NCBI GenBank assembly: GCA_000403275.2
Contig: KE159599.1
Coordinates: 333,381-397,380, forward strand
Length of the DNA stretch: 64,000 bases
From: Lachnospiraceae bacterium 28-4
GTDB lineage: Bacteria > Bacillota > Clostridia > Lachnospirales > Lachnospiraceae
Reading direction: 5' to 3'
Made by a program: the position numbers and the translations under genes. Numbering within the stretch: the first letter of the stretch is position 1; every line of letters starts with the position of its first letter. Below, piece by piece: positions 16,278 through 24,422 of this stretch. The notes beneath the pieces are model-generated. The model saw only the letters and a list, made by a program, of their open reading frames with translations, had not been told where the DNA came from and did no database searches.

Positions 16278-18056
16278 TCATTCATCCAGAGAAATATGCG
16301 TTTTGCTAAGTTCTTCCAGCGCTTTTTTTCCTGCAATTACCTTATTCAGAGCATCCATGTCTGCTCCCATTCTCCCGGAATAATATTCATAGCTGTTTCT
16401 CTTTACCGTATATATAATATCGTGGAGAGCTTTTTCCCGCTCTTTTTTTGTTTCCAGCTCCTCCAGCTTCGCATTAAAAAGGGCCGCTACTTCGCGTTGT
16501 TCCTCCTCATCTTCAAACATGCTGACCAGCGCCGCCGGACTGAACTCTCCTTTTGAAAGCCCCTCAAACAGCTTGTCCGCCACCTTTCGGTACAGTTCAT
16601 CCGTAAAATCCCCGGCATTGATATATTTCTTTATCTTAGGATATATCCCCGGTTCGTCCGTTATCCATGTGATCAGCAGCCGCTGGGCCTTTTTCCGGTT
16701 TTCCTCCGGCGTGTTTTTCTTCTCCGCCAGCCCCGATTTCGGGCGTATGACAGGACTCGCCAGCCCGGTCTGCGCCGCATAAGACGCCACCAGCTTTCGC
16801 AGGTTTTCAAAGCCTATGTGATACTTATCAGCCACCGCCTCAAGATAATTTTCACGCTCCACCTCTTCCGAAAATCCGCAAAGCTTTTTGGCGATCTCCC
16901 GGTGGAACCTTGTCTTGGACTCCGGGTCTTTCAGATCATACTCCCGTTCCAGCATCCGCAGTTCGAAGAAAAAGCTGTTTTCAGCGCCCTCTATCCTCTT
17001 CACGAACTCCTCCGCCCCCAGATTCTTCACAAATTCATCCGGGTCTTTATAGGGTTCCATATTAATGACTTTTCCGCTCAACCCCGCTTCTTTCAATATA
17101 CCGATCGCCCGCAGGGCGGCATTTGTTCCCGCCCCGTCGCTGTCATAGGCAAGCAGCACTTCTTTTACATATCTTTTGATCAGATTCGCCTGTCCTATAG
17201 TAAATGCCGTTCCAAGCGACGCCGCCGCCTGTGTAAATCCCGCCTGGTGCATGGCAATCACATCCATATATCCTTCGCAGAGGATGATATGGCTCTGCCT
17301 TGACGTCCTTGCAAAATTTAAGCCGTACAAATTGCGGCTTTTATCAAAAATCATCGTTTCCGGAGAATTCAGGTATTTGGGCTTGCCGTCGCCCATCACC
17401 CGCCCCCCGAAGCCAATAACGCGATGATTGATATCCTGAATGGGAAATATAACCCTGTTCCAGAACTTGTCATGAAGCCCGTATTTTTCGTCGAATACCG
17501 CCACTCCCGCTTCCTGTATCAGATCGTCCCCGTATCCTTTGGAACGAAGATATTGCACCAAATCGCTGCTGGACACCGCCGCATAGCCGAGGCCGAACTT
17601 TTTCATCGTCTCTTCGCCAAGCCCCCGGTCCGCCAAATAACGGTATCCCTTCTCCCCCCGGCCGGACCGGAGCTGGTAATAGAAATACCTGGCGGCTTCT
17701 TTATTGATTTCCAACAGCCTGTTTTTACGGCTCTCTTTCTTTTTCACTTCCTCGGAATACTCGATCTCAGGCAGATTCACCCCCGCCCTGTCCGCCAGCA
17801 GCTTCACCGCCTCCCGAAACGTATAATTTTCATATTCCATAATAAACGTAAAAACATTCCCGCCGGCCCCGCAGCCAAAGCAATAATACATCTGCTTGCC
17901 GCCAGAAACCGAAAAAGACGGCGATTTTTCATTATGGAAAGGACACAATCCAAAATGATTCGCCCCTTTCTTCTGCAGCCTGACATAACCGGAAATCACA
18001 TCCACAATATCATTTTTCATCCGTACTTCTTCTACAATCTCATCCGGATAATACAT
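16278..18056 (-). CDS. dnaG: DNA primase
   Basis: 592 residues; makes RNA primers at the replication fork. The N-terminal CHC2 zinc finger has Cys38, His41, Cys59 and Cys62; the TOPRIM catalytic core contains ILCEGYMDVIAMHQAG and LAYDSDGAG; the C-terminal helicase-binding domain is present. The start at 18056 gives the canonical MYYPDEIVEEVR beginning; an ATG at 18074 follows AGGAG too closely to be favoured but cannot be excluded. Upstream dgt ends 6 to 24 bases away, so the genes are cotranscribed. Confidence 0.97.
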   Translation of the reverse strand: MYYPDEIVEEVRMKNDIVDVISGYVRLQKKGANHFGLCPFHNEKSPSFSVSGGKQMYYCFGCGAGGNVFTFIMEYENYTFREAVKLLADRAGVNLPEIEYSEEVKKKESRKNRLLEINKEAARYFYYQLRSGRGEKGYRYLADRGLGEETMKKFGLGYAAVSSSDLVQYLRSKGYGDDLIQEAGVAVFDEKYGLHDKFWNRVIFPIQDINHRVIGFGGRVMGDGKPKYLNSPETMIFDKSRNLYGLNFARTSRQSHIILCEGYMDVIAMHQAGFTQAAASLGTAFTIGQANLIKRYVKEVLLAYDSDGAGTNAALRAIGILKEAGLSGKVINMEPYKDPDEFVKNLGAEEFVKRIEGAENSFFFELRMLEREYDLKDPESKTRFHREIAKKLCGFSEEVERENYLEAVADKYHIGFENLRKLVASYAAQTGLASPVIRPKSGLAEKKNTPEENRKKAQRLLITWITDEPGIYPKIKKYINAGDFTDELYRKVADKLFEGLSKGEFSPAALVSMFEDEEEQREVAALFNAKLEELETKKEREKALHDIIYTVKRNSYEYYSGRMGADMDALNKVIAGKKALEELSKTHISLDE

Positions 18057-18080
18057 CCCATCCCCCTCTGTCATTTTCTC

Positions 18081-19094
18081 CTAATAGTGCCAAGACTTCG
18101 GTATAAACAATTCTTCATATTGTGCAATGGCAAATCTGTCCGTCATGGCACCGACATAATCGCACACAATAATCTCCGGCGCCTCTCCGAATTTATCCAT
18201 TCTTTCTTTCAAATGTTCCGGCAGTTTCCCCAAATGCCCGAAATAATATTCATAAAGCGATTTCATCAGCGTCTCCGCCTTCTCCTCTTCCTTTTTCGCC
18301 GCCTTATTCTGATATACCCGTTCAAACATAAAACTTCTCAGCTTCCGCATCGCCCCTTCCACTTCAGGAGACATGCGAATCTCGTTCTTTTCATAACTGT
18401 AAGTCACCAGATCATGAATAAAATGATCCAGCCTTTCCCCCGTGGTAAAGCCAATCACTTCCGCGATCTCTTTCGGCACATCGGATTCTTTTAAAATTCC
18501 GCCCCGCACGGCATCGTCCATATCGTGATGGATATAGGCGATCTTATCCGAATAACGCACAATCTTTCCCTCCAAGGTAGAAGGCGTTCCCTTTGTCTGA
18601 TGATTCCGTATTCCGTCCCTGGCCTCCTGTGTCAGATTCAGCCCCTGCCCGTTTTTTTCCAGCACATCCACCGTCCGCACGCTTTGTTCGCTGTGGCAGA
18701 ATCCATAAGGGCATACTTCGTTTAACGCCCTTTCCCCTGCATGGCCGAACGGCGTATGGCCCAGATCATGTCCAAGGGCGATCGCCTCCACCAGATCTTC
18801 GTTCAACCTGAGCGCCTTTGCAATCGTTCTGGCATTCTGGGAAACTTCCAATGTATGCGTCAGCCTCGTCCGATAATGGTCGCCCTCAGGAGTCAGGAAA
18901 ACCTGCGTCTTGTCCTTCAATCTGCGAAACGACTTGCTATGTAATATCCTGTCCCGATCCCTTTGATAAACCGGACGGATATCGCATTGTTCTTCCTCCC
19001 TGGACCGTCCTCTGGAATTCATGCTCAAAGAAGCATACGGACTCAGATACTTCTTCTCCCACTGTTCCAGCTTTTCACGAATCAACATTCCCAA
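18081..19094 (-). CDS. dgt: dGTP triphosphohydrolase-like HD protein
   Basis: 337 residues. HD-domain metal residues are visible in RLTHTLEVSQ, LGHDLGHTPFGHAGE and VRYSDKIAYIHHDMDD. The family cleaves dGTP or other dNTPs to nucleoside and triphosphate. The best start is TTG at 19094: AAGGAGG lies seven bases upstream, whereas the ATG two codons later is too far. It leads the dgt-dnaG-rpoD-trmK-nif3 run. Confidence 0.92.
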   Translation of the reverse strand: MGMLIREKLEQWEKKYLSPYASLSMNSRGRSREEEQCDIRPVYQRDRDRILHSKSFRRLKDKTQVFLTPEGDHYRTRLTHTLEVSQNARTIAKALRLNEDLVEAIALGHDLGHTPFGHAGERALNEVCPYGFCHSEQSVRTVDVLEKNGQGLNLTQEARDGIRNHQTKGTPSTLEGKIVRYSDKIAYIHHDMDDAVRGGILKESDVPKEIAEVIGFTTGERLDHFIHDLVTYSYEKNEIRMSPEVEGAMRKLRSFMFERVYQNKAAKKEEEKAETLMKSLYEYYFGHLGKLPEHLKERMDKFGEAPEIIVCDYVGAMTDRFAIAQYEELFIPKSWHY

Positions 19095-19202
19095 AGCCGA
19101 ACCTCCTTCCTTACATTTACAATATTCGGCGTTCAGTCGGAAAATCCTTTTTTTATTTCAAAGTTCTTAAATTTCCGGCCATTTTAAACTCTTTTTCCTT
19201 TT

Positions 19203-20099
19203 CTAACGGCATATATTATAAATAAACTCGGCATTTTTATCCATCGCTTCATAAGCCGTCTTAAACGGCGACATCTGGAATACATGCCACATTCCCTCAA
19301 AAATATCCATCCTTACCGGCACGTTCGCCTTGATCATCTTTTTATGAAGCATGATGGAGTCCTCTAAAAGCACCTCATTGCTCCCCACCTGGATATATGT
19401 GGAAGGAAAATCCACAAAATTCCCGAAGATGGGAGAGATGAGAGGATTCTCCAATTCCTGCCCTTCCGCATAGTTATGAACCATTTGACCAATATATTCC
19501 GCGTCCAGCACCGGATCCACTTCCTTCTTTGTCTGATAAGACTTCCCTGACGCCGTGAGATCGGTCCACGGCGACATTAACAGAAGTCCTCTCGGCAGCA
19601 GCCTGTTTTCGCTCTTTAATTTATGCACAAGAGCCAGCGCCAGATTTCCTCCCGCCGAATCTCCCGCCACCATGACGTCCCTCGCTCCATAACCAAGCAG
19701 CATCAAATAATTCCATGCCTTCATCGCATCCTCCAAAGCAGCCGGATACGGATGCTCCGGTGCAAGACGATAATCAAAGCAAAGCACATCCATGGAAGTA
19801 GACATCGCCAGTTTTGTTGTCAGCGTCCTCGCATATAGACTGCTTCCCGTAGAATATCCTCCCCCATGGCAGTAAAGAATCACATATTTTTTCATATGCG
19901 CTCTGTTCACCGAGATCCATTCCGCATAGATATCCTCAATCACCATTTCACGAACCAGCATATCCCGGCTGTTCCCAAGAAGCGCCCCGAAATGATCCTG
20001 TGATTGCCTGTGTTTCTCAATATCCGTATTCTCCACAACGCTGTGCACCCTTTTTATCAGATTCATCAAATTCATATTTCTTTTTTCCGTCATCGCCAT
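19203..20099 (-). CDS. Alpha/beta hydrolase (hormone-sensitive-lipase family esterase)
   Basis: 298 residues. The oxyanion-hole motif HGGG is at 78-81, the nucleophile elbow GDSAG at 146-150 (Ser148), and the late His lies in EGMWHVF (about 280), giving the Ser-Asp-His triad of the HSL/acetyl-hydrolase family; no signal peptide. Divergent from the acyltransferase gene at 20654, with the long-hairpin element between. The combination of a short-chain acyl esterase with an acyltransferase-fold protein hints at a shared acyl substrate (inference). Confidence 0.88.
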   Translation of the reverse strand: MAMTEKRNMNLMNLIKRVHSVVENTDIEKHRQSQDHFGALLGNSRDMLVREMVIEDIYAEWISVNRAHMKKYVILYCHGGGYSTGSSLYARTLTTKLAMSTSMDVLCFDYRLAPEHPYPAALEDAMKAWNYLMLLGYGARDVMVAGDSAGGNLALALVHKLKSENRLLPRGLLLMSPWTDLTASGKSYQTKKEVDPVLDAEYIGQMVHNYAEGQELENPLISPIFGNFVDFPSTYIQVGSNEVLLEDSIMLHKKMIKANVPVRMDIFEGMWHVFQMSPFKTAYEAMDKNAEFIYNICR

Positions 20100-20143
20100 A
20101 AGAACAACTCCGTCCTTTCCGTATCTGTAAACTGTTTTCCGCA

Positions 20144-20550
20144 GAAATCAATTTTGAAAGACTGGGGCGGAGCAGAAAGGGAAGACGGAGCGGCAGGAGC
20201 GGGAAGGCGGGGGAAGGGCGGCGAAAAGGCGGCGGAAACCGGGCGGCAGGAGTTTCGTCTGCGACTCCGGAAAATGGATTTTCTAAATATTCCGGGTAAA
20301 TTATAGCACTGGGACGCAACCGCCCGCTATTCGCCATCCGGGCTCATTGCGGGCTTTTGGTGACATCCATGTCACCAAATTGCTGATTGTTGAACGGAAT
20401 ATTAAGAAAATCTCACTTTCCTGCGCGAAGCAGAGGCGAAACTCTTGCCGCCCGGTTTCCGCCGCCTTTTCGCCGCCCTTCCCCCGCCTTCCCGCTCCTG
20501 CCGCTCCGCCTTCCCTTTCTGCCCCGCCCCAGTCTTTCAAAATTGATTTC
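20144..20550. repeat. Long-hairpin non-coding element, copy A
   Basis: Left arm 20144-20260 and right arm 20434-20550 are inverted repeats of 117 bp with four mismatches, all transitions. The pairing continues imperfectly inward (left to about 20295, right from about 20394) through GATTTTCT and AATATTCCG. The loop holds two hairpins, one being GGTGACAT-cc-ATGTCACC (20359-20376). The left arm is G-rich, the right arm C-rich. Ends begin GCAGAAATCAATTTTG and are shared with copy B (62438-62778) and relic C (61165). Flanks TTCCGCAG and TTCCGTAG could be a target duplication. No credible gene inside. It fills the 20100-20653 gap. Confidence 0.9.
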
Positions 20551-20570
20551 CGTAGTTATTTATCCAATTT

Positions 20571-20600
20571 TACCACATAATCCGTAAATTGTGGTATACT
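20571..20600 (+). promoter_or_regulatory. Inverted repeat overlapping a promoter -10
   Basis: TACCACA and TGTGGTA (20571-20577, 20590-20596) flank 12 bases, the right half running into TATACT (20595-20600), a good -10 box for the 20654 gene. Symmetry and position fit a repressor operator. Confidence 0.45.
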
Positions 20601-20653
20601 CTAAAATAAAAAGAGTTGGCCTGGCGGTCAATTTTTCGAAAAGAGGATTTTCT

Positions 20654-21940
20654 ATGGCGATCAGCAAAAAAGGATCGAAAAAAATTTGGTATAAACTGGA
20701 CTTGTCGGCCATCGTTTACCCCACGTTGCAGCGTAAGGATTTTTCTTCCGTTTACCGGCTCTCCGTCGTGCTGAAGGAAACTATAGACCCGGATGTCCTG
20801 CAAAAAGCGGTGGATATCGCCCTGCGGCGCTTTCCTACTTATAAGGTAGCTATACGTAAGGGGCTTTTCTGGCGCTATTTGGAAAGCAACGAGCGGCCAG
20901 GACCCTTTGTACAGCCCGATATTAAAAATCCTTGCATGCCCATGCCTTTCAAGGCGAATAACCGCTACCTCATCCGTATTTATTACCACGAATGCCGGAT
21001 CGCGCTGGAAGCCCACCACAGTCTGGGAGACGGCTCCGGCGGTATGTATGTGCTGCAGACGATTACCGCCGTATACTTAAGGCTGCTTGGGCATTCCATC
21101 TCCACAGGGGGGTTCGTACTCGATGTGGACAGCCCTCCCGACCCGGAAGAATTGGAAGACGCTTATATGCGTTATGCCAATGCCCAGGTTCGCCCGCCCC
21201 GTCCCGGGGAAAAAGCTTACCGGGTCAGAGGGACCAAGGAACCTTTTTATACTCTGAATATTATCGACGGCATCATGTCTGTCAAACAGGTGATGGCAGT
21301 AGCCGCAAAATATAATGCTACTATCACGGAATACCTGAACTCCGTTTTGCTCTACGCCCTCCTGCAAAAGCAGTCCCACGACTGGCATCCGAAGCTGCGG
21401 CCTGTGAAAATAGCCATGCCCGTCAACTTGAGGCGCTTTTTTCCGTCAAAGACGCTGCGCAATTTTATTACTATGGTATATCCCTCCATTGATCCCAGGC
21501 TTGGGGAATATACTTTTGATGAAATCGTTATCCATGTGCGGAATTATATGCGATATTATATTAACGAAAAATTCCTCCGGGGCGACATCACTACGAATGC
21601 CTCCACCCAGAGAAATCCTTTGATACGCGTTGTCCCGCTTTTTATCAAGGATTACACCGTCCGCCTTTTTTATACGAAAGTACAGGACCGGAACTCCTCT
21701 GCGGGGCTGACGAACATGGGCGCCCTCAAGACGCCGGAAGATATGAAGCCTTACATCGACCGGTTTGACATCTATATGGGGCAGCCCTTTTCCTCCAGAA
21801 CAAACTGCGCCATCGCCAGCTTTGAGGATACTCTTACCATCAACTTTGCCAGCAGCATTATAGAGGCGGACGTGGAACGGTATTTCTTCCGCAAACTGGT
21901 GCAGGACGGCATCCATGTAAAAATAGAAAGCAACCGATAG
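20654..21940 (+). CDS. Condensation/acetyltransferase-superfamily protein
   Basis: 428 residues from the ATG at 20654 (AAAGAGGA upstream; an earlier ATG at 20591 lies within the promoter). The motif HHSLGDG (His121, His122, Asp126, Gly127) is the HHxxxDG active site of CoA-dependent acyltransferases of the condensation/alcohol O-acetyltransferase clan. The C-terminal half (LTNMGALKTPEDM) matches the second lobe. Probably transfers an acyl group to an alcohol or amine; substrate unknown. The zinc-ribbon membrane protein at 21981 follows 40 bases later in the same operon. Confidence 0.85.
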   Translation: MAISKKGSKKIWYKLDLSAIVYPTLQRKDFSSVYRLSVVLKETIDPDVLQKAVDIALRRFPTYKVAIRKGLFWRYLESNERPGPFVQPDIKNPCMPMPFKANNRYLIRIYYHECRIALEAHHSLGDGSGGMYVLQTITAVYLRLLGHSISTGGFVLDVDSPPDPEELEDAYMRYANAQVRPPRPGEKAYRVRGTKEPFYTLNIIDGIMSVKQVMAVAAKYNATITEYLNSVLLYALLQKQSHDWHPKLRPVKIAMPVNLRRFFPSKTLRNFITMVYPSIDPRLGEYTFDEIVIHVRNYMRYYINEKFLRGDITTNASTQRNPLIRVVPLFIKDYTVRLFYTKVQDRNSSAGLTNMGALKTPEDMKPYIDRFDIYMGQPFSSRTNCAIASFEDTLTINFASSIIEADVERYFFRKLVQDGIHVKIESNR

Positions 21941-21980
21941 TCAGCGCCCTCCCGGGCGCCAGAAAGGAACGGTGAATCGA

Positions 21981-22685
21981 ATGTCATATTGTGTAAACTG
22001 CGGGGTAGAACTGGATTCTTCTTTGCCATCCTGCCCCCTCTGTAATACCCCTGTCATCCATCCGGGACAGCTGCGCCAGGTTTCCTCCGCTTCCCCTTAT
22101 CCCCTGGAACGGGGGCAGGTCGAAACGGTGAAAAGAAAAGACCTCGGCATCCTCTTAACCATCGTATTATCGGCCACTTCCATTGGCTGCGCGCTATTAA
22201 ACCTGTTTGTTTTCAATAACCGCTTGTGGTCGCTGCTGATTATCGGTATCTGCATTATATTGTTTGTGCTGTCCATACCGGCAGTGATCTATACGAAACA
22301 GCCTATTTACCTGTCGCTCCTTCTGGACGGCATCGCAATCGGCGCCTATCTGTATATGATCACTTATCTGACCGCATCCGACCGATGGTTCTGGCAGCTC
22401 GCCGTGCCCATTATAGCCTTGGCAACTCTGCTTGTGGAGATCCTCGCTCTCTGCATTCGGAAACTGCCGGTTTCCATCATTGCCACGGCGCTTTATATTT
22501 TCGCGGAAGCAGCCGTTCTCTGCGTCGGCATTGAGTTGTTCATCGATCATTACTTCGACAAACCCCTCTCTCCGTCCTGGTCCGCCATTGTCCTTACTGT
22601 CTGTGGTATTATCGTCATTGCGCTTATTACCCTGCTCTCCAAGAGAAGGCTCCGGGATGCCGTGAGGCGCAGGCTTCATTTTTAA
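21981..22685 (+). CDS. Zinc-ribbon plus membrane protein, DUF6320-like
   Basis: About 234 residues. An N-terminal zinc ribbon (YCVNCGVELDSSLPSCPLC, two CxxC pairs) is followed by six predicted membrane helices (from about residue 55 to 225) and a basic tail (KRRLRDAVRRRLHF). The ATG at 21981 is preferred; a GTG three codons upstream lies too near AAGGA. Proteins of this type, I believe DUF6320, are commonly found beside the acyltransferase-like gene, as here. Role unknown. Confidence 0.7.
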   Translation: MSYCVNCGVELDSSLPSCPLCNTPVIHPGQLRQVSSASPYPLERGQVETVKRKDLGILLTIVLSATSIGCALLNLFVFNNRLWSLLIIGICIILFVLSIPAVIYTKQPIYLSLLLDGIAIGAYLYMITYLTASDRWFWQLAVPIIALATLLVEILALCIRKLPVSIIATALYIFAEAAVLCVGIELFIDHYFDKPLSPSWSAIVLTVCGIIVIALITLLSKRRLRDAVRRRLHF

Positions 22686-22689
22686 ATTG

Positions 22690-22722
22690 AAAAAGAGCTG
22701 GCCTGGGAGCCAACTCTTTTTA
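22690..22722 (+). terminator. Terminator of the acyltransferase operon
   Basis: AAAAGAGcTGGC-ctggga-GCCAaCTCTTTT with T tail. The stem sequence is very like the terminator at 54221. Confidence 0.85.
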
Positions 22723-22773
22723 TTCCATAAACTATACTTTTGAAAAGTATACTCAAAGCGTGACAATGTTTAA

Positions 22774-23439
22774 TTATTTCCCATGCTTTTTCTCCGCATC
22801 CTCGATACTGCTGTACCCGTAAAACTTTGTTTCATTCTCGATAATCTGCTTTTCCAGATTCATTCCCTGTTTGTATGCTTCCCGCATCTGTTTCAAAATC
22901 AGTTCCACCGTCCGGTCCGAATAAGTCAGCAGTTCGCCGCGCAGATAACTTTCCGTAGAAGAGCCGTTGCTGACCGAATCTTCCTCCGTCGTCATTACCC
23001 TCCCCTGCGCCCGCAGATTCGGATAATGCTCCGCCATATATTTGTCCCATTCCATATGGATTTTAATAATCTCCTCCGCCATCCGCTTCTTTTCCGGGCT
23101 TACCTCCGGCAAATGTTCCTTTACTTTTTCAAACTCTTCCGGATACGTCACTTCCATCATTCTTGCATACTTCTCGAACAGCAGGTTCCTCCCCTCCGCA
23201 TACGCCCGGCGGATATCTTCCACGTAACTTTCCAGGATCTCGTCTTCGTATACCATCCACTGGCTCATCCGCATGCGGAAAAATGTATCGGGATCTTCCT
23301 GGCAGGAAGCCCTGCCTCCCGTATTATAAACATGCTGGAACATGTCCCACTCCGCTTGTACGATATCGAATATCATCTGCTCCTTTTCTGTCACACATGC
23401 CTCTGCCGCTGTCATTGTCTCCTCTGTTCTCTTCTCCAT
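22774..23439 (-). CDS. DUF4125 family protein
   Basis: 221 residues from the ATG at 23439. The motifs [41 protein letters not shown] and [17 protein letters not shown] are the DUF4125 signature, a family of soluble alpha-helical proteins of unknown function in gut Clostridia. Longer upstream starts exist but would place the N-terminus across a hairpin (23478-23511) and have no ribosome site. Minus strand, separate from its neighbours. Confidence 0.85.
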   Translation of the reverse strand: MEKRTEETMTAAEACVTEKEQMIFDIVQAEWDMFQHVYNTGGRASCQEDPDTFFRMRMSQWMVYEDEILESYVEDIRRAYAEGRNLLFEKYARMMEVTYPEEFEKVKEHLPEVSPEKKRMAEEIIKIHMEWDKYMAEHYPNLRAQGRVMTTEEDSVSNGSSTESYLRGELLTYSDRTVELILKQMREAYKQGMNLEKQIIENETKFYGYSSIEDAEKKHGK

Positions 23440-23477
23440 CCCAACATCACACCTTTCCATTATTTTTTTGAATAGAA

Positions 23478-23511
23478 CAAAATTGCGGCGTAATACCACG
23501 TCGCAATTTTG
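23478..23511. terminator. Hairpin, possible terminator of the 23520 gene
   Basis: CAAAATTGCGGCG and CGTCGCAATTTTG arms (one mismatch) with an 8-base loop, 9 bases after the stop of the minus-strand gene ending at 23520. The T-run is weak, so a leader structure for the DUF4125 gene is an alternative. Confidence 0.4.
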
Positions 23512-23519
23512 CACTGTAA

Positions 23520-24347
23520 TTATACCGTAACATCAATGCTGCCGCCCGTCGCCTCTACCGGCGCTTCCGGCATGGATGCGGCCATCTCCACTCCCGCGAG
23601 TTCCAAAGAAACCCCGCTTCCGTTACCGCTGGCGCTGTTGCCGCTCCCGCCGGCCCCGGATGCGTTTTCCCGTCTTTCCTTTTCCAGCTGGTAAAAAAGA
23701 GCTTTCAAATACTTCATATCGGCTTCCATGATCTCTTTGAGTTCTTTCGACCTGTGTTTTTTCTTCAGAAGCTTCAAATCCTCGGGATCCATATCTTCCT
23801 GTACGCCCGTCGCCACTTCCTCCAGCTCTCCCATCTGCTCCATCCGGTCTATCTCTTCCAGCGTTGCCTCCAGTTCTTCCATAAGCCTTTCGATCTCTTC
23901 GCTGTCCAGTTTCGTATTCTCCGCATTTTCCATTCCCGGCATTTCAGTTCCGGCCTCTTCGCTCTCTTCCTCCATCTCCGCTTCGCAGGAGCCGCCTTTC
24001 TTTAATCTCTCTTCCTCCTGCAAATGCTTCATTCTTTTTTTCGCCACCATGGCAATCTGTTCTGCATGCGCAATCGCTCTCTCTACTTCTTTTTCGCTAT
24101 AATCGCCGCTCTTAAGCTTTCTGTAAAGAGTGCCCACCTTTTGAAAAGCCCTCACCATTACCACGCGCGCGCCCACGGACGTAGCCGTTCTCATAAGCTG
24201 CCCCGATATTTCCCTGTAATTATAATTCAGTTTCTTCTTCTTTTTATTTTTTGACCCCGTCCTGTTTACCCTCGCCACTACAGTTCCGTCTGCTTTTTTT
24301 ATGGCGATCGAATTATCCTTCGGACTGCCGACTCCCGTAACCCCCAT
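23520..24347 (-). CDS. Conserved-looking coiled-coil protein of unknown function
   Basis: 275 residues, AAGGAGG eight bases before the ATG. The N-terminus [13 protein letters not shown] precedes a Lys-rich stretch, a helical domain (residues 45-115: [34 protein letters not shown]), a long acidic coiled coil (115-200) and a Gly/Ser/Ala-rich tail. Its first residues resemble those of the 62793 product (MGVSGIGTNN), suggesting a shared N-terminal signal or assembly motif. No transmembrane helix. Function unknown. Confidence 0.6.
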   Translation of the reverse strand: MGVTGVGSPKDNSIAIKKADGTVVARVNRTGSKNKKKKKLNYNYREISGQLMRTATSVGARVVMVRAFQKVGTLYRKLKSGDYSEKEVERAIAHAEQIAMVAKKRMKHLQEEERLKKGGSCEAEMEEESEEAGTEMPGMENAENTKLDSEEIERLMEELEATLEEIDRMEQMGELEEVATGVQEDMDPEDLKLLKKKHRSKELKEIMEADMKYLKALFYQLEKERRENASGAGGSGNSASGNGSGVSLELAGVEMAASMPEAPVEATGGSIDVTV

Positions 24348-24422
24348 ACTATCATCCTCCTTGATAATGCATGTTCTGGTCTGCCTGTTCCTTCTATAAT
24401 AATTATATATTATATATATTAT

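Noticed and set aside
15166..16556. Long plus-strand frames opposite rpoD and dnaG
   Set aside because: Shadow frames of highly conserved genes on the other strand, without coding signatures.
20301..20540. Open frames across hairpin copy A (Arg/Pro/Gly-rich proteins)
   Set aside because: They arise from the GC-rich arms, lack ribosome sites and run on both strands equally.
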